This document shows positions 47,363-56,467 of a stretch of DNA of 64,000 nt, piece by piece (the first letter of the stretch is position 1; each line of letters begins with the position of its first letter). The notes beneath the pieces are model-generated. The model was not told the DNA's origin and searched no databases. It saw only the letters and a list, made by a program, of their open reading frames with translations. The position numbers and the translations under genes are program-made. Source of the stretch: Burkholderia cepacia (GTDB lineage: Bacteria > Pseudomonadota > Gammaproteobacteria > Burkholderiales > Burkholderiaceae); contig NZ_CP073637.1 in assembly GCF_029962485.1 (NCBI RefSeq), positions 1,612,001 to 1,676,000 on the forward strand, read 5' to 3'.

Positions 47363-49093
47363 ATGACGACCGCCCCGATCCGCCCCGACGCCGGCCCGCA
47401 GCATGCCGATCATTTCGCGCCGCTCGATGCAGCTTCGCCGCCGCCCAGGCGACGCATAGGCCTCGATGCGCTGGCCGGCCTGTCGATTGCCGGGCTGCTG
47501 ATTCCTGAAGCGGTCGCGTATGCGGGGCTCGCCAACTTGCCGCCGCAAGCCGGCCTGATCGCGCTGTTGTCGGGGCTCGTCGTCTACGCGCTCACGGGCA
47601 GCAGCCGCTTCGCGATCGTGTCGTCGACGTCGTCGTCGGCCGCGGTGCTCGCGGCAACCGTGCTCGCCGAATCGGGGATGGCGCTGGCCGCGCAGCTCGC
47701 GCTCGCGGCCGCGCTCGTCGCGATGACGGGCGTGTTGTTCATCCTCGCGGGCGCCGCGCGGCTCGGCGGCATGTCGGATTTCGTCGCGCGGCCCGTGCTG
47801 CGCGGCTTCACGTTCGGCCTTGCGCTGACGATCGTCATCAAGCAGTTGCCGAAGATTCTCGCGATCTCCGTGCAGCACAGCGATGCGCCGCATGTCGCGC
47901 TCGACCTGATTACCGGCGCGCCGCATGCGAACCTCGCGAGTGTCGTGCTCGGCGCGACCGCACTGGCGTTGCTGTTCGCGCTCGGGCGGAGCTCGCGCGT
48001 GCCCGCGACGCTTGTCGTGATCGTGCTGTCGATCGCGGCCGGCTATGCGATCGACTGGCAGCGATACGGGATCGCGATCGTTGGCCATATCGACTTCCGG
48101 CACCTCGAATTCGGCCTGCCGACGCTCGATCGCAATGCGTGGATGCAGACCATCGAGCTTGCGTTCGCGTTGATGCTGATCCTGTACGCGGAATCGTACG
48201 GATCGATCCGCAACTTCGCGCTCAAGCACGGCGACAGCGTGTCGCCGAACCGCGATCTCGTCGCGCTAGGCTGCGCGAATCTCGTGTCGGGCCTGTTGCA
48301 CGGGATGCCTGTCGGCGCCGGCTATTCGGCGACGTCGGCGAACGAGGCGGCCGGCGCGCAGTCTCGTTTTGCCGGCCTGTGGGCGGCCGGCGTGGTTGCA
48401 CTGATCGTCTGGCTGCTGCTGCCGCAGCTCGCGCGCACGCCGGAGCCCGTGCTCGCGGCGATCGTGATTTTCGCGGTCAGCCACTCGCTGCATCCGTCCG
48501 TGTTCCGGCCGTACTGGGCGTGGCATCGCGACCGGCTCGTCGTGATCGCGGCGCTGCTCGCGGTGCTCGTGCTCGGTGTGCTGCACGGGCTGCTCGCGGC
48601 CATCGGCGTGAGCCTGCTGCTGACTTTGCGCAAGCTGTCCGAACCGAACGTGAGCGTGCTCGGCCGGCTGCGCGACAGCCACGATTTCGTCGACGTCGCG
48701 AGCCATGCCGATGCGAAACCGGTACCGGGCGTGCTGATCGTGCGGCCCGAGGCGCAGCTGTTCTTCGCGAACGCGGACCGGATGCTCAATCGCGTGCGTG
48801 CGCTGATGAAGGCCGCGCCCGATACGCATACCGTGATGCTGAGCCTCGAGGAAACGCCGGATGTCGACGGCACGACGATCGAATCGTTGCGCACCTTCGC
48901 GGCTGAATGCGCGGCGCGCGGGTTGCGGCTCGCGCTGGTACGGCTGAAGGTGCATGCACTGCATGCATTGCGCCGCGCGGCGGACGATACGCTTCACGAC
49001 GATGCGATGTCGGAGCTGAGCGTCGACGAAAGCCTGCAACTGCTGAAGGCGGGCATGCCGCCGGACGGCAGCGACGGCACGACCGCCGCGTGA
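47363..49093 (+). CDS. SulP-family anion transporter with STAS domain
   Basis: 576 residues. N-terminal signature LDALAGLSIAGLLIPEAVAY, ten or more TM helices, and a C-terminal STAS domain (PGVLIVRPEAQLFFANADRM; VMLSLEETPDVDGTTIESLR). SulP proteins move sulfate, bicarbonate or dicarboxylates. It follows the ParBc_2 gene closely and likely shares its transcript. It ends 22 bp from the convergent kinase gene. Confidence 0.93.
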   Translation: MTTAPIRPDAGPQHADHFAPLDAASPPPRRRIGLDALAGLSIAGLLIPEAVAYAGLANLPPQAGLIALLSGLVVYALTGSSRFAIVSSTSSSAAVLAATVLAESGMALAAQLALAAALVAMTGVLFILAGAARLGGMSDFVARPVLRGFTFGLALTIVIKQLPKILAISVQHSDAPHVALDLITGAPHANLASVVLGATALALLFALGRSSRVPATLVVIVLSIAAGYAIDWQRYGIAIVGHIDFRHLEFGLPTLDRNAWMQTIELAFALMLILYAESYGSIRNFALKHGDSVSPNRDLVALGCANLVSGLLHGMPVGAGYSATSANEAAGAQSRFAGLWAAGVVALIVWLLLPQLARTPEPVLAAIVIFAVSHSLHPSVFRPYWAWHRDRLVVIAALLAVLVLGVLHGLLAAIGVSLLLTLRKLSEPNVSVLGRLRDSHDFVDVASHADAKPVPGVLIVRPEAQLFFANADRMLNRVRALMKAAPDTHTVMLSLEETPDVDGTTIESLRTFAAECAARGLRLALVRLKVHALHALRRAADDTLHDDAMSELSVDESLQLLKAGMPPDGSDGTTAA

Positions 49094-49115
49094 CACGGCG
49101 GCGCGACGGCGCCGT

Positions 49116-50051
49116 CTAGAGCGAAAGCGCGGCGCCGGCCGTGCGATCGATCATGTCGGTCACTTCCTCTGCAGTCGGCGCATAGGCGCCTGCGTGCGCA
49201 CAGGCGACCGCCGCGCACGCGGCCGCGTAGCGCAGATGTTCAACGGCCGTTGCATCGGGGCGTGCAAGCTGGCTCGCGAGCCAGCCGCCGATGCTCGCAT
49301 CGCCACAACCGACGGTGTCGGCGACTTCGGTCGGGAACGCGGGCTGGAACAGCTCGGTGTCGCGATGCAGGAGCTGCATGCCCGCTGCGCCGCGCGTGAC
49401 GAGCAGCGTCGCGTCGGGTGCCCATTCGCGCAGTTGCGCGAGCGCGGCTGCCTCGTCGAGTTCGGGAAACAGCCCGCGCAGATCCTCGTCGGATACCTTG
49501 ATCCAGTCCGCGAGCGCGGACAGCCGGCGCAGCGTGTCGCGATACGACGGCGCGGCCATCGGCGCACGGAAGTTCGGGTCGAACGAAATCCGCTTGCCGG
49601 CCGCATGCGCGGCCTGTGCGACATCGATCAGGCGCGACGCGAGCGGTTCGCGCACGACACCGAGCGAGCCGACGTGCACGATTTCGGCCGCATCGAAGGC
49701 GCCGGCGGGCAGGTCTGCCGGATCGAAGGCGAGATCGGCGCTGTTTTCACCGATAAAGAAATAGTGGGGCGGTTGCTTCGACACGACCATCGCGAGCAGC
49801 GGCGCGCGGTCGACCTGCCGGATGAAGCGCATGTCGAGCCCTGCGTCGGCGCTCTCGCGCATCAGCTCGTCGCCGAAGGTGTCGCGGCTGACCGTGCCGG
49901 CGAAGGCCGTCGGCACGCCGAGCCGCGCGCCGACGCGCGCGACGTTCCAGCATGAGCCGCCGGCGACGCTGTGCCAGTGCTGCGCGTCGTCGCGGATGAA
50001 GTCGGTCAGCGCTTCGCCGAATACGATCAGGCGGGGGAACGTCGTCGTCAT
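49116..50051 (-). CDS. PfkB-family sugar kinase, fructokinase-like
   Basis: 311 residues from the ATG before TTTFPRLIVFGEALTDFI; longer frames are not supported. PfkB signatures: AGGSCWNVARVGARLG near the N-terminus and DTVGCGDASIGGWLA near the C-terminus (the usual GAGD is GCGD, catalytic Asp kept). It is last in an operon with a sugar ABC transporter and ROK regulator, an order like frcRBCAK of rhizobia, so it probably phosphorylates the imported sugar (fructose or another hexose/pentose). Confidence 0.9.
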   Translation of the reverse strand: MTTTFPRLIVFGEALTDFIRDDAQHWHSVAGGSCWNVARVGARLGVPTAFAGTVSRDTFGDELMRESADAGLDMRFIRQVDRAPLLAMVVSKQPPHYFFIGENSADLAFDPADLPAGAFDAAEIVHVGSLGVVREPLASRLIDVAQAAHAAGKRISFDPNFRAPMAAPSYRDTLRRLSALADWIKVSDEDLRGLFPELDEAAALAQLREWAPDATLLVTRGAAGMQLLHRDTELFQPAFPTEVADTVGCGDASIGGWLASQLARPDATAVEHLRYAAACAAVACAHAGAYAPTAEEVTDMIDRTAGAALSL

Positions 50052-50178
50052 GTCGAAACCTTGTGCCGTGGCGTGGCGCACGGCCGTACAGCGGTTGATC
50101 CGAAAAGGCGGGCAGTGCGGGGCCGCCGCGCATGGCGACACGGCCCAGCACGCCCGGTTGCACGGACGGGTGGCGCGA

Positions 50179-51123
50179 TCAGCGCGGCGTGCTCCAGCCC
50201 TTGTAGGTCTTCACGTTGTCGCGCGTGATGAGCGTCGGCTCGATCAGGATCATCGGATTGGCCGGCTTCTGGCCGTTCATGATCCCGTAGCCGACGTTGA
50301 CCGCCTGCTGCGCCATCGCCCACGGATCCTGGCTCGACGACGCCTGCACGAGCGTGTTGGACTTGAGCGCGACTTCGATGTCGGGTGCGCCGTCGACCGA
50401 CGTGATCACGATACCCGGACGGTTCAACTGCTTCGCGGCGAGGTCGCTGCCGATCGCCTGCGGGTCGTTGATCGTGAACACCGCATCGAGCTTCGGAAAG
50501 CGCGTCAGGTAGCCCTGCATCGCGTTCATCCCGCCTTCGCGCGAGCCCTTGCCGTCCTGGTCGCTCGACAGCAGCTTGATGCCGGCGTTTTTCGCGAGCA
50601 CGGTCTTGCAGCCGTTGACGCGATCGATCACGGCCGATACCTGCGGGCCGTTCTCGATGATCACGTTGCCCTTGCCGTTGAGTTTCTTCGCGATGTAGTC
50701 GCACGCGAGTTCGCCGGCCTTCACGTTGTTGGTCTGCACGGTCGCGTTTGCGCCGGCCGCGGCGACGTCGACCGCGACGACCGTGATGCCGGCCGCCTGC
50801 GCCTTCTTCACCGCCGGCTCGATCGCCTTCGGATCGGTCGCGTTGAGCAGGATCATGTCGACGTGCGCGGAGATGAAGTTGTCGATCTGCGTGAACTGCT
50901 TGTTCAGGTCGTAGTCGGCCGAGACGGCCGTGACCTTCGCGTTCGGGTTGAGCTGCTTCGCGCGTGCTTCGGCACCCTTGACGATCGTGACGAAGTACGG
51001 ATTGCCGAGCGACCCGACCGTGACGCCGATCGATTTGAGCGGCTTGTCGGCCGCGTGTGCGGCGGAAGCGCCGAAGGCGAGTGCGCAGGCGACGGCGGTC
51101 AGGGCGGCGGTGTGCTTGAACAT
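50179..51123 (-). CDS. Sugar ABC transporter periplasmic binding protein
   Basis: 314 residues from ATG 51123 (GGAG upstream). Signal peptide MFKHTAALTAVACALAFGAS to AAHA. Peripla_BP_4 fold: SIGVTVGSLGNPYFVTIVKG, DMILLNATDPKAIEPAVKKA, TINDPQAIGSDLAAKQ. It belongs to the ribose/fructose/xylose class (RbsB, FrcB). It delivers the sugar to the permease encoded upstream. Confidence 0.94.
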   Translation of the reverse strand: MFKHTAALTAVACALAFGASAAHAADKPLKSIGVTVGSLGNPYFVTIVKGAEARAKQLNPNAKVTAVSADYDLNKQFTQIDNFISAHVDMILLNATDPKAIEPAVKKAQAAGITVVAVDVAAAGANATVQTNNVKAGELACDYIAKKLNGKGNVIIENGPQVSAVIDRVNGCKTVLAKNAGIKLLSSDQDGKGSREGGMNAMQGYLTRFPKLDAVFTINDPQAIGSDLAAKQLNRPGIVITSVDGAPDIEVALKSNTLVQASSSQDPWAMAQQAVNVGYGIMNGQKPANPMILIEPTLITRDNVKTYKGWSTPR

Positions 51124-51206
51124 GTCGTTGTGTCTCCGTGAGGTCTGTTGGCGAACGGGCGCAGGCGAACCGGCCTGCGCCGCAAGGTTGAATCGACGGG
51201 AAAGGC

Positions 51207-52244
51207 TCAGGTGCGCGCCGAGTCGCGCTGGCGATAGCGATCGAGCGCGACGGCGCCGATGATCACGAGCCCCTTGATGATGTACTGCCAGATGTCGGAT
51301 ACGCCGAGCAGCACGAGGCCGTTCGTCAGGACCGCGATGATCAGCGCACCGATCAGCGTGCCGACGATCGAGCCGACGCCGCCGACGAAGCTCGTGCCGC
51401 CGAGGATCACCGCGGCGATCGCATCGAGTTCGTAGGACTGTCCGAGCTGCAGGCCGTTGGCCGCATAGAGCCGCGCGGCCGACATCACCGCGCCGAGGCC
51501 CGCGAGCAGCCCGGATGCGGCATAGACGAACATCTGGATCGCCCGCACGTTGATGCCCGACAGGCGCGCGGCTTCCGGATTGCCGCCGACCGAGTAGATC
51601 CGCATCCCGAGCACCGTGCGGCGCAGGATGAACCACGAGATCGCGATCACCGCGCATGCGATCACGACGAGCCACGGCACGCCGAGGATCGTGCCGTTGC
51701 CGATGAACGCGAACGGCAGTTGCGGATTGAACACGGTCGTGTCGTTGCCGATCAGGCGCGCGACGCCGCGCACGGCTGTCATCGCGCCGAGCGTGACGAT
51801 GAACGGCGGCAGGCGCAGGAACGAGATCAGCCCGCCGTTGATCGCGCCGAACGCGAGGCCGACGACGAGTGCGAACGGCACGCCGAGCCAGCCCCAACCG
51901 GGGATCGTCGACGCGAGCAGCGCGGCGACGGCCGCGGCCGCGAGCACCGAGCCGACCGACAGGTCGATGCCGCCCGTCAGGATCACGAAGGTCATGCCGG
52001 CCGCGAGCACGATGTTGATCGACGCCTGTTGCGTGACGATCGACAGGTTCTGCAGCGTGAAGAAGCCGTCGGTCAGGACGCCGAAGCCGATGCACAGAAC
52101 CAGCAGCACCGGCAGCATGCCGGCCGTGCGGATCAGCGATTGCATGCGGGCGCGTTGATCGGCGCCGCGCAACAGCGGTGTACGGTTGGCCGCCGGATGG
52201 GCCGTCGCGGAAGCGAGGTTCCGCTGCTTGGTCGGGTTGATCAT
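51207..52244 (-). CDS. Sugar ABC transporter permease
   Basis: 345 residues. RbsC/FrcC-type BPD_transp_2 permease: NIVLAAGMTFVILTGGIDLS with VGSVLA following, and GINVRAIQMFVYAASGLLAG. Eight to ten TM helices. AGGTT precedes the ATG. It is third in the ROK-ABC-permease-SBP-kinase operon. Confidence 0.94.
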   Translation of the reverse strand: MINPTKQRNLASATAHPAANRTPLLRGADQRARMQSLIRTAGMLPVLLVLCIGFGVLTDGFFTLQNLSIVTQQASINIVLAAGMTFVILTGGIDLSVGSVLAAAAVAALLASTIPGWGWLGVPFALVVGLAFGAINGGLISFLRLPPFIVTLGAMTAVRGVARLIGNDTTVFNPQLPFAFIGNGTILGVPWLVVIACAVIAISWFILRRTVLGMRIYSVGGNPEAARLSGINVRAIQMFVYAASGLLAGLGAVMSAARLYAANGLQLGQSYELDAIAAVILGGTSFVGGVGSIVGTLIGALIIAVLTNGLVLLGVSDIWQYIIKGLVIIGAVALDRYRQRDSART

Positions 52245-52284
52245 TTCGGTAACCTGAATGTAAGAATGAAATGAAAGGGCGGGC

Positions 52285-53838
52285 TCAGTACGTGGCGGCG
52301 AGTTCGGCCTGCGAGCCGGTGGCGAGCGCGATGATCGCTTCCTGCGTGATCGGCGTGGGCGTGTGGCCGCCGAGTTCGCCCGCGATCTCGCCTTCGCGCA
52401 TCACGAGCACGCGATCCGCGACGCCGATGATTTCCGGCAGCTCGCTCGAGATCACGATCACACCCACGCCGGCGCGCGCGAGTTCGTTGATGATCCGGTA
52501 GATCTCGGATTTCGCGCCGATGTCGACGCCGCGCGTCGGTTCGTCGAGGATCAGCACGCGCGGCTTCGTCTCGAGCAGCCGCGACAGCAGCACTTTCTGC
52601 TGGTTGCCGCCCGATAGCGCGCCGACGTTGACGTTCGCGTGAGGGACGCGGATCGACAACGACGCGATCGCGTCGCGCGCGCGCTCGGCGCCGCGTGCGA
52701 GGTCGAGCGCGCCGAGCCGTGCGTCGCGGTTGCACACCGAGATGTTGATGTTGTCGCGCACGCTCATGTCGAGGAACAGGCCCTGGCGTTTGCGGTCTTC
52801 GGTCAGGTAAACGAGGCCCGCGTCGATCGCGTCGCGCGGCGAGTGTGCGCCGAACGTGCGGTCGCCCAGCTTCACGTCGCCGCGCACGCGCGGCTCCGCG
52901 CCGAAGATCAGCCGCGCGAGTTCGGTGCGGCCCGCGCCGACGAGGCCGGCGATGCCGAGCACTTCGCCGGCATGCAGGTCGAGGCTGCAGCCGCGCACGC
53001 GGGTGCCGTCGGCAATGTCGCGGACCGACAGCAGCAGGTGGCCAGGGTCGTACTGCGCGTGTTCCTTCTTGTAGAAGCCGGAGATGTCGCGGCCGACCAT
53101 CATCGCGACGAGCCGCTCGGCCGATAGCGATGCGCGTTCGAGCGTGCCGACGTATGCGCCGTCGCGCAGCACCGACACGCGATCGGACAGTTCGTAGATC
53201 TCCGCCATCCGGTGGCTGATGTAGATGATCGCGAGGCCTTCCTCGCGCAACTGGCGGATCAGGCTGAACAGGTGTTCCGTTTCGCGCGACGACAGCGGCG
53301 TCGTCGGCTCGTCCATCACGAGGATGCGGGCACGCGTATGCACGGCGCGCGCGATTTCGACGAGCTGCTGTTCGGCGATCGACAGCGTGTCGACCAGCGT
53401 GTCGGGTCCGAACGGTGCGCCCAGGCGCGCGAGCACGTCCTGGCAGCCGCGCGCCATGGCCGCGCGGTCGATCGTGCCCCAGCGCCGATTGCCGCGCCGC
53501 AGTTCGCGGCCGATGTAGATGTTCTCGGCGACGGTCAGGTTCGGCGACAGGCACAGCTCCTGGTAGATCACCGCGACACCCGCATCGCGCGCGGCAAGCG
53601 GGCCGTCGATTTCGATGCGTTCGCCGTCGATCAGGATCTCGCCGCCGGCGTCGGCGCGGTACGCGCCCGACAGGATCTTCATCAGCGTCGATTTGCCCGC
53701 GCCGTTCTCGCCCATCAGCGAGTGGATCTCGCCGGGATAGACGGTCAAGCTGACTTTGTCGAGCGCGCGTACGGCCGGGAACGTCTTGCTGATCCCGCGC
53801 ATCTCGAGCAAAGGACGGGGCGACTCAGATCGCGACAT
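52285..53838 (-). CDS. Sugar ABC transporter tandem ATPase
   Basis: 517 residues from ATG 53838 (GGAGG upstream), overlapping the ROK stop by 14 bases. Two ABC domains, as in RbsA/FrcA. First: [38 protein letters not shown]. Second: [14 protein letters not shown] (degenerate Walker A, normal for the family), [29 protein letters not shown]. It drives sugar import. Confidence 0.95.
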   Translation of the reverse strand: MSRSESPRPLLEMRGISKTFPAVRALDKVSLTVYPGEIHSLMGENGAGKSTLMKILSGAYRADAGGEILIDGERIEIDGPLAARDAGVAVIYQELCLSPNLTVAENIYIGRELRRGNRRWGTIDRAAMARGCQDVLARLGAPFGPDTLVDTLSIAEQQLVEIARAVHTRARILVMDEPTTPLSSRETEHLFSLIRQLREEGLAIIYISHRMAEIYELSDRVSVLRDGAYVGTLERASLSAERLVAMMVGRDISGFYKKEHAQYDPGHLLLSVRDIADGTRVRGCSLDLHAGEVLGIAGLVGAGRTELARLIFGAEPRVRGDVKLGDRTFGAHSPRDAIDAGLVYLTEDRKRQGLFLDMSVRDNINISVCNRDARLGALDLARGAERARDAIASLSIRVPHANVNVGALSGGNQQKVLLSRLLETKPRVLILDEPTRGVDIGAKSEIYRIINELARAGVGVIVISSELPEIIGVADRVLVMREGEIAGELGGHTPTPITQEAIIALATGSQAELAATY

Positions 53839-55072
53839 GGTTGACCTCCTGCGAGTCGGTGCGGGCGCCCTTGAGGATGCCGGCCCGCGGGGAGAAGTTG
53901 AAGAACATCGGTAGCGTCGCCGCGCCGATTGCGCCGGCGTCGGCGCCGAACGTGCCGCGCACGAGCGTCGGCGTGCCACGCGCTTCGGGCGCGGTGGCCA
54001 CCAGCGCCGAGCGCAGGCGCGTCGTGACCGCGTCGAGCAGGCCCGCGTCGGTATCGGCATCGAGCACGACCACCGGCGCATCGACCACGCACAGCACCGA
54101 GCGCAACGCCGGGGCAAGCGCGTCGACACAGTCGTCGATCCACTCATCCACTGCTGGCAGGCCGCGGGCGATGCACGCTTCGAGATCGGCGCGGTTGTCG
54201 ACCGTCTCGCCGTGATGGCGCAGATGGCGCACGAGCGCATGCAGCGACGCGCGCGCGAGCAAGATGTCCCACGGGCCGCGCGGCGGCGGTGCGGAAGTGA
54301 GCCGGCTCGGCGGCACCGGAATCACGGCGATGTCGCCTGCATTGCCGGTCACGCCGCGCAGGCAGTCGCCGTCGATCGCGATGCCGCCGCCGATCGCCGG
54401 CCCGATGAACAGGTAGACGAAGTCGTCGCACTGCCGGCCGTATCCGTAGAACAGTTCCGCGATCGCGGCTGCGTTGCCGTCGTTTTCGCCGAAGACGGGC
54501 AGCGACAGCGTGCGGCCGAGGTCGGCCGCGAAATCGACGTCTTCCCACGCGCGGAATGTGTCGGGCGCAAGGCCGAGCTCGCGCATCCACGCGCCGAGGT
54601 TGTACGGCTGCGCGACGCCGATGCCGCTCAGGCGTGCGCGTTCGTGGTCGGGGAGCAGGGCCTGCATTGCGTCGATGTCGTGACGCACGATCTCGAGCAC
54701 GTCGGCAGGAGGCGGCAGCAACGTGTCGTGCGAGCGGCGGCCGAGCACGTCGCCTGCGAAGTTGACGAGTGCGGTCTCGATGCGCATCCGGTCGAGATGG
54801 ACGCCGATGCCGAACGCGCCGCGCGGGTCGAGACGGATCAGCGAGGCCGGCTGGCCGCGCTGGCCTTCGGTGCGGCCCGCGAATTCGATCAGCTTCGCGT
54901 CGGCGAGCGAGTCGATGATGCTGCCGACCGCCGTGCCCGTCATGTTCGCGAGACGGGCGAGGTCGGCCTTCGACGCGCTGCCCACGCGGCGCAGCGTCTT
55001 CAGCAGCAGGCGCTCGTTGTAACGGCGCACGTTGGCCGAATTGCTTCCCTGGCCGATGTGCGGGCTTCTCAT
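53825..55072 (-). CDS. ROK-family transcriptional regulator
   Basis: 415 residues from the ATG with GGAAGGAGA upstream. N-terminal MarR-like winged helix ([20 protein letters not shown]), then a ROK domain ([51 protein letters not shown]). The Zn-binding cysteine cluster of many ROK proteins is not evident. It leads the sugar operon and probably binds the palindrome just upstream, released by the transported sugar. Confidence 0.92.
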   Translation of the reverse strand: MRSPHIGQGSNSANVRRYNERLLLKTLRRVGSASKADLARLANMTGTAVGSIIDSLADAKLIEFAGRTEGQRGQPASLIRLDPRGAFGIGVHLDRMRIETALVNFAGDVLGRRSHDTLLPPPADVLEIVRHDIDAMQALLPDHERARLSGIGVAQPYNLGAWMRELGLAPDTFRAWEDVDFAADLGRTLSLPVFGENDGNAAAIAELFYGYGRQCDDFVYLFIGPAIGGGIAIDGDCLRGVTGNAGDIAVIPVPPSRLTSAPPPRGPWDILLARASLHALVRHLRHHGETVDNRADLEACIARGLPAVDEWIDDCVDALAPALRSVLCVVDAPVVVLDADTDAGLLDAVTTRLRSALVATAPEARGTPTLVRGTFGADAGAIGAATLPMFFNFSPRAGILKGARTDSQEVNHVAI

Positions 55073-55108
55073 GGCGTCTCCTTCCATGTCGCACCGCTCG
55101 GCGGCGCA

Positions 55109-55135
55109 TTAAATAAATCACGTTGATTTATTTAA
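55109..55135. promoter_or_regulatory. Perfect 27-bp palindrome, ROK operator
   Basis: TTAAATAAATCA-CGT-TGATTTATTTAA is fully symmetric, AT-rich in a GC-rich setting, and lies 37 bp upstream of the ROK start codon, where it would cover the promoter. ROK repressors bind such AT-rich palindromes. Confidence 0.8.
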
Positions 55136-55438
55136 CCGCGTGAGCGCCGGCATGTCAGCCTAGGGAAATCCCGGTTTGGTGGGGGGCAGGAAGGGCTTCT
55201 GCCGGCAAGGGGAATCGGGGATGGATCGCGAATGCCCGGACATCGGGAATTCGTCGGATGGCGTGTTTGCGCTCGAGCTGGATGTCGAGGTCCGCATGCC
55301 GAGTGTCGATCTTGATGGCGCGGGTGCGTTGGCGGCGGAAACGGAAGCGATATGTCCGTACGCCAAGATGGAGAGAGATGGCAACCGGTGGTGCGCGCGA
55401 TCAGAGCGAGGCAAGTCGCGATTCCGGCACCGGAAATA
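55136..55438. other. Non-coding stretch downstream of tRNA-Leu array
   Basis: Open frames exist (for example 55176-55454 plus) but have no ribosome site, no recognisable domain and run into the terminator hairpin. The end of the stretch (GATTCCGGCACCGGAAAT, about 55420-55437) recurs before other hairpins of the array (about 55906-55922), so it is partly array-derived. Confidence 0.5.
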
Positions 55439-55469
55439 CAAAAAGGCCGGCTAAAAGCCGGCCTTTTTG
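55439..55469 (-). terminator. Array terminator 1 (after tRNA-like element a)
   Basis: AAAAAGGCCGGCT and AGCCGGCCTTTTT pair around AA/AAA, with T-runs on both strands. Confidence 0.8.
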
Positions 55470-55480
55470 TATCAATCGAG

Positions 55481-55587
55481 TGGTGCCCGGGAGAGGACTC
55501 GGTCACACATGCGCGACCCCGGCTGCGCTTGCAAGCGCAGCTTTTCGAGTCCTCACGCAAAGCGCGCAGGCGCTTTGCTTCCTGGGC
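55481..55587 (-). repeat. tRNA-like repeat element a (107 nt)
   Basis: On the minus strand it starts GCCCAGGA and ends in the last bases of tRNA-Leu including ACCA (one acceptor mismatch: CCCGGGC for CCTGGGC). Inside are GCAAAGCGC/GCGCTTTGC, GAGGACTCG/CGAGTCCTC and the palindrome GCTGCGCTTGCAAGCGCAGC. It lies downstream of tRNA-Leu copy 1, between two terminators. Confidence 0.8.
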
Positions 55588-55595
55588 TTGAAATG

Positions 55596-55625
55596 AAAAA
55601 AGGCCGGCTAGAAGCCGACCTTTTT
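55596..55625 (-). terminator. Array terminator 2 (after tRNA-Leu copy 1)
   Basis: AAAAAGGTCGGCT-TCT-AGCCGGCCTTTTTT on the minus strand, 11 nt past the CCA end. Confidence 0.8.
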
Positions 55626-55635
55626 ATAAAACAGA

Positions 55636-55722
55636 TGGTGCCCAGGAGAGGACTCGAACCTCCACGATGTTGCCACCGCTAGGACCTGAACCTAGTGCGT
55701 CTACCAATTCCGCCACCTGGGC
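55636..55722 (-). tRNA. leuT-like: tRNA-Leu(CAG), copy 1
   Basis: 87 nt including encoded CCA. Acceptor GCCCAGG pairs with CCTGGGC. The anticodon arm is CTAGG-TTCAGGT-CCTAG, giving anticodon CAG, with a long variable arm typical of tRNA-Leu and T-loop TTCGAGT. It is identical to copies 2 and 3. Confidence 0.97.
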
Positions 55723-55759
55723 ACGTTTTGCAGTGAGCTGCTTGCTGCAAAGAAGCGAA

Positions 55760-55787
55760 ATTATAGCGCGTCTCGCGGAGCTGTCAA
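55760..55787 (-). promoter_or_regulatory. Consensus promoter of tRNA-Leu copy 1
   Basis: TTGACA (55782-55787), 16 bp, TATAAT (55760-55765) on the minus strand, followed by a GC-rich start region as in stable RNA promoters. Confidence 0.9.
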
Positions 55788-55923
55788 CACTATTTGAGGT
55801 CGCGAACGAAAATATTTGATCGGACGTGTTCGGGTGGGGCGGGTAGCGCGCTAACCCGTTGCGACGAACGTGAGCACCGATATCGGCGTGCGTGCTCGGG
55901 CATCGATTCCGGCGCTGGAAATG

Positions 55924-55953
55924 AAAAAAGGCCGGCTAGAAGCTGACCTTTTT
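55924..55953 (-). terminator. Array terminator 3 (after tRNA-like element b)
   Basis: AAAAAGGTCAGCT-TCT-AGCCGGCCTTTTTT on the minus strand. Confidence 0.75.
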
Positions 55954-55963
55954 AGAAAGCAGA

Positions 55964-56070
55964 CGGTGCCCAGGAGAGGACTCGGTCACGCATGCGCGAC
56001 CCCGGTTGCGCTTGCAAGCGCAGCTCTTCGAGTCCTCACGCAAAGCGCGCAGGCGCTTTGCTTCCTGGGC
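55964..56070 (-). repeat. tRNA-like repeat element b (107 nt)
   Basis: Same layout as element a. The 3' end reads ACCG rather than ACCA. The acceptor-like GCCCAGGA/TCCTGGGC pair is perfect. It lies directly downstream of element c without an intervening tRNA. Confidence 0.8.
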
Positions 56071-56079
56071 TTGAAAAAG

Positions 56080-56108
56080 AAAAAGGCCGGCTAAAAGCCG
56101 ACCTTTTT
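56080..56108 (-). terminator. Array terminator 4 (between elements c and b)
   Basis: AAAAAGGTCGGCT-TTT-AGCCGGCCTTTTT on the minus strand. Confidence 0.75.
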
Positions 56109-56115
56109 AAATAAG

Positions 56116-56222
56116 TGGTGCCCAGGAGAGGACTCGGTCACACATGCGCGACCCCGGCTGCGCTTGCAAGCTCAGCCTTTCGAGCCCTCGCGCAAAGCGC
56201 GCAGGCGCTTTGCTTCCTGGGC
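56116..56222 (-). repeat. tRNA-like repeat element c (107 nt)
   Basis: Same layout, ending ACCA with a perfect GCCCAGGA/TCCTGGGC closing stem. The internal stem reads GAGGGCTCG against CGAGTCCTC, so an A-U pair has become G-U and pairing is kept. It follows tRNA-Leu copy 2. Confidence 0.8.
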
Positions 56223-56230
56223 TTGAAATG

Positions 56231-56260
56231 AAAAAAGGCCGGCTAGAAGCCGACCTTTTT
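56231..56260 (-). terminator. Array terminator 5 (after tRNA-Leu copy 2)
   Basis: AAAAAGGTCGGCT-TCT-AGCCGGCCTTTTTT on the minus strand. Confidence 0.8.
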
Positions 56261-56270
56261 AGAAAACAGA

Positions 56271-56357
56271 TGGTGCCCAGGAGAGGACTCGAACCTCCAC
56301 GATGTTGCCACCGCTAGGACCTGAACCTAGTGCGTCTACCAATTCCGCCACCTGGGC
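56271..56357 (-). tRNA. leuT-like: tRNA-Leu(CAG), copy 2
   Basis: 87 nt including CCA, identical to copies 1 and 3. Its downstream neighbours are terminator 5 and tRNA-like element c. Confidence 0.97.
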
Positions 56358-56388
56358 ACGTTTCGCTTGCTGCAGTGCGAAGACCGCT

Positions 56389-56416
56389 ATTCTAGCGTGT
56401 CGGCAGAGTCTGTCAA
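56389..56416 (-). promoter_or_regulatory. Promoter of tRNA-Leu copy 2
   Basis: TTGACA (56411-56416), 16 bp, TAGAAT (56389-56394) on the minus strand. Its leader differs from those of copies 1 and 3, which share theirs. Confidence 0.85.
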
Positions 56417-56467
56417 CACAATTTCATCCGAAGTGATAAAAATATTCGCCCCTTGTGTGGCAGGTCC

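Noticed and set aside
50179..52095. 638-residue frame fused upstream of the sugar-binding protein
   Set aside because: The N-terminal half is an out-of-frame reading of the permease gene; the real start is ATG 51123 with signal peptide and ribosome site.
52285..54240. 651-residue version of the ABC ATPase
   Set aside because: The extra N-terminus is an off-frame reading of the ROK gene; ATG 53838 with GGAGG is the start.
55176..55454. 92-residue open frame before the tRNA array
   Set aside because: No ribosome site, no recognisable domain, and it runs through a terminator hairpin.
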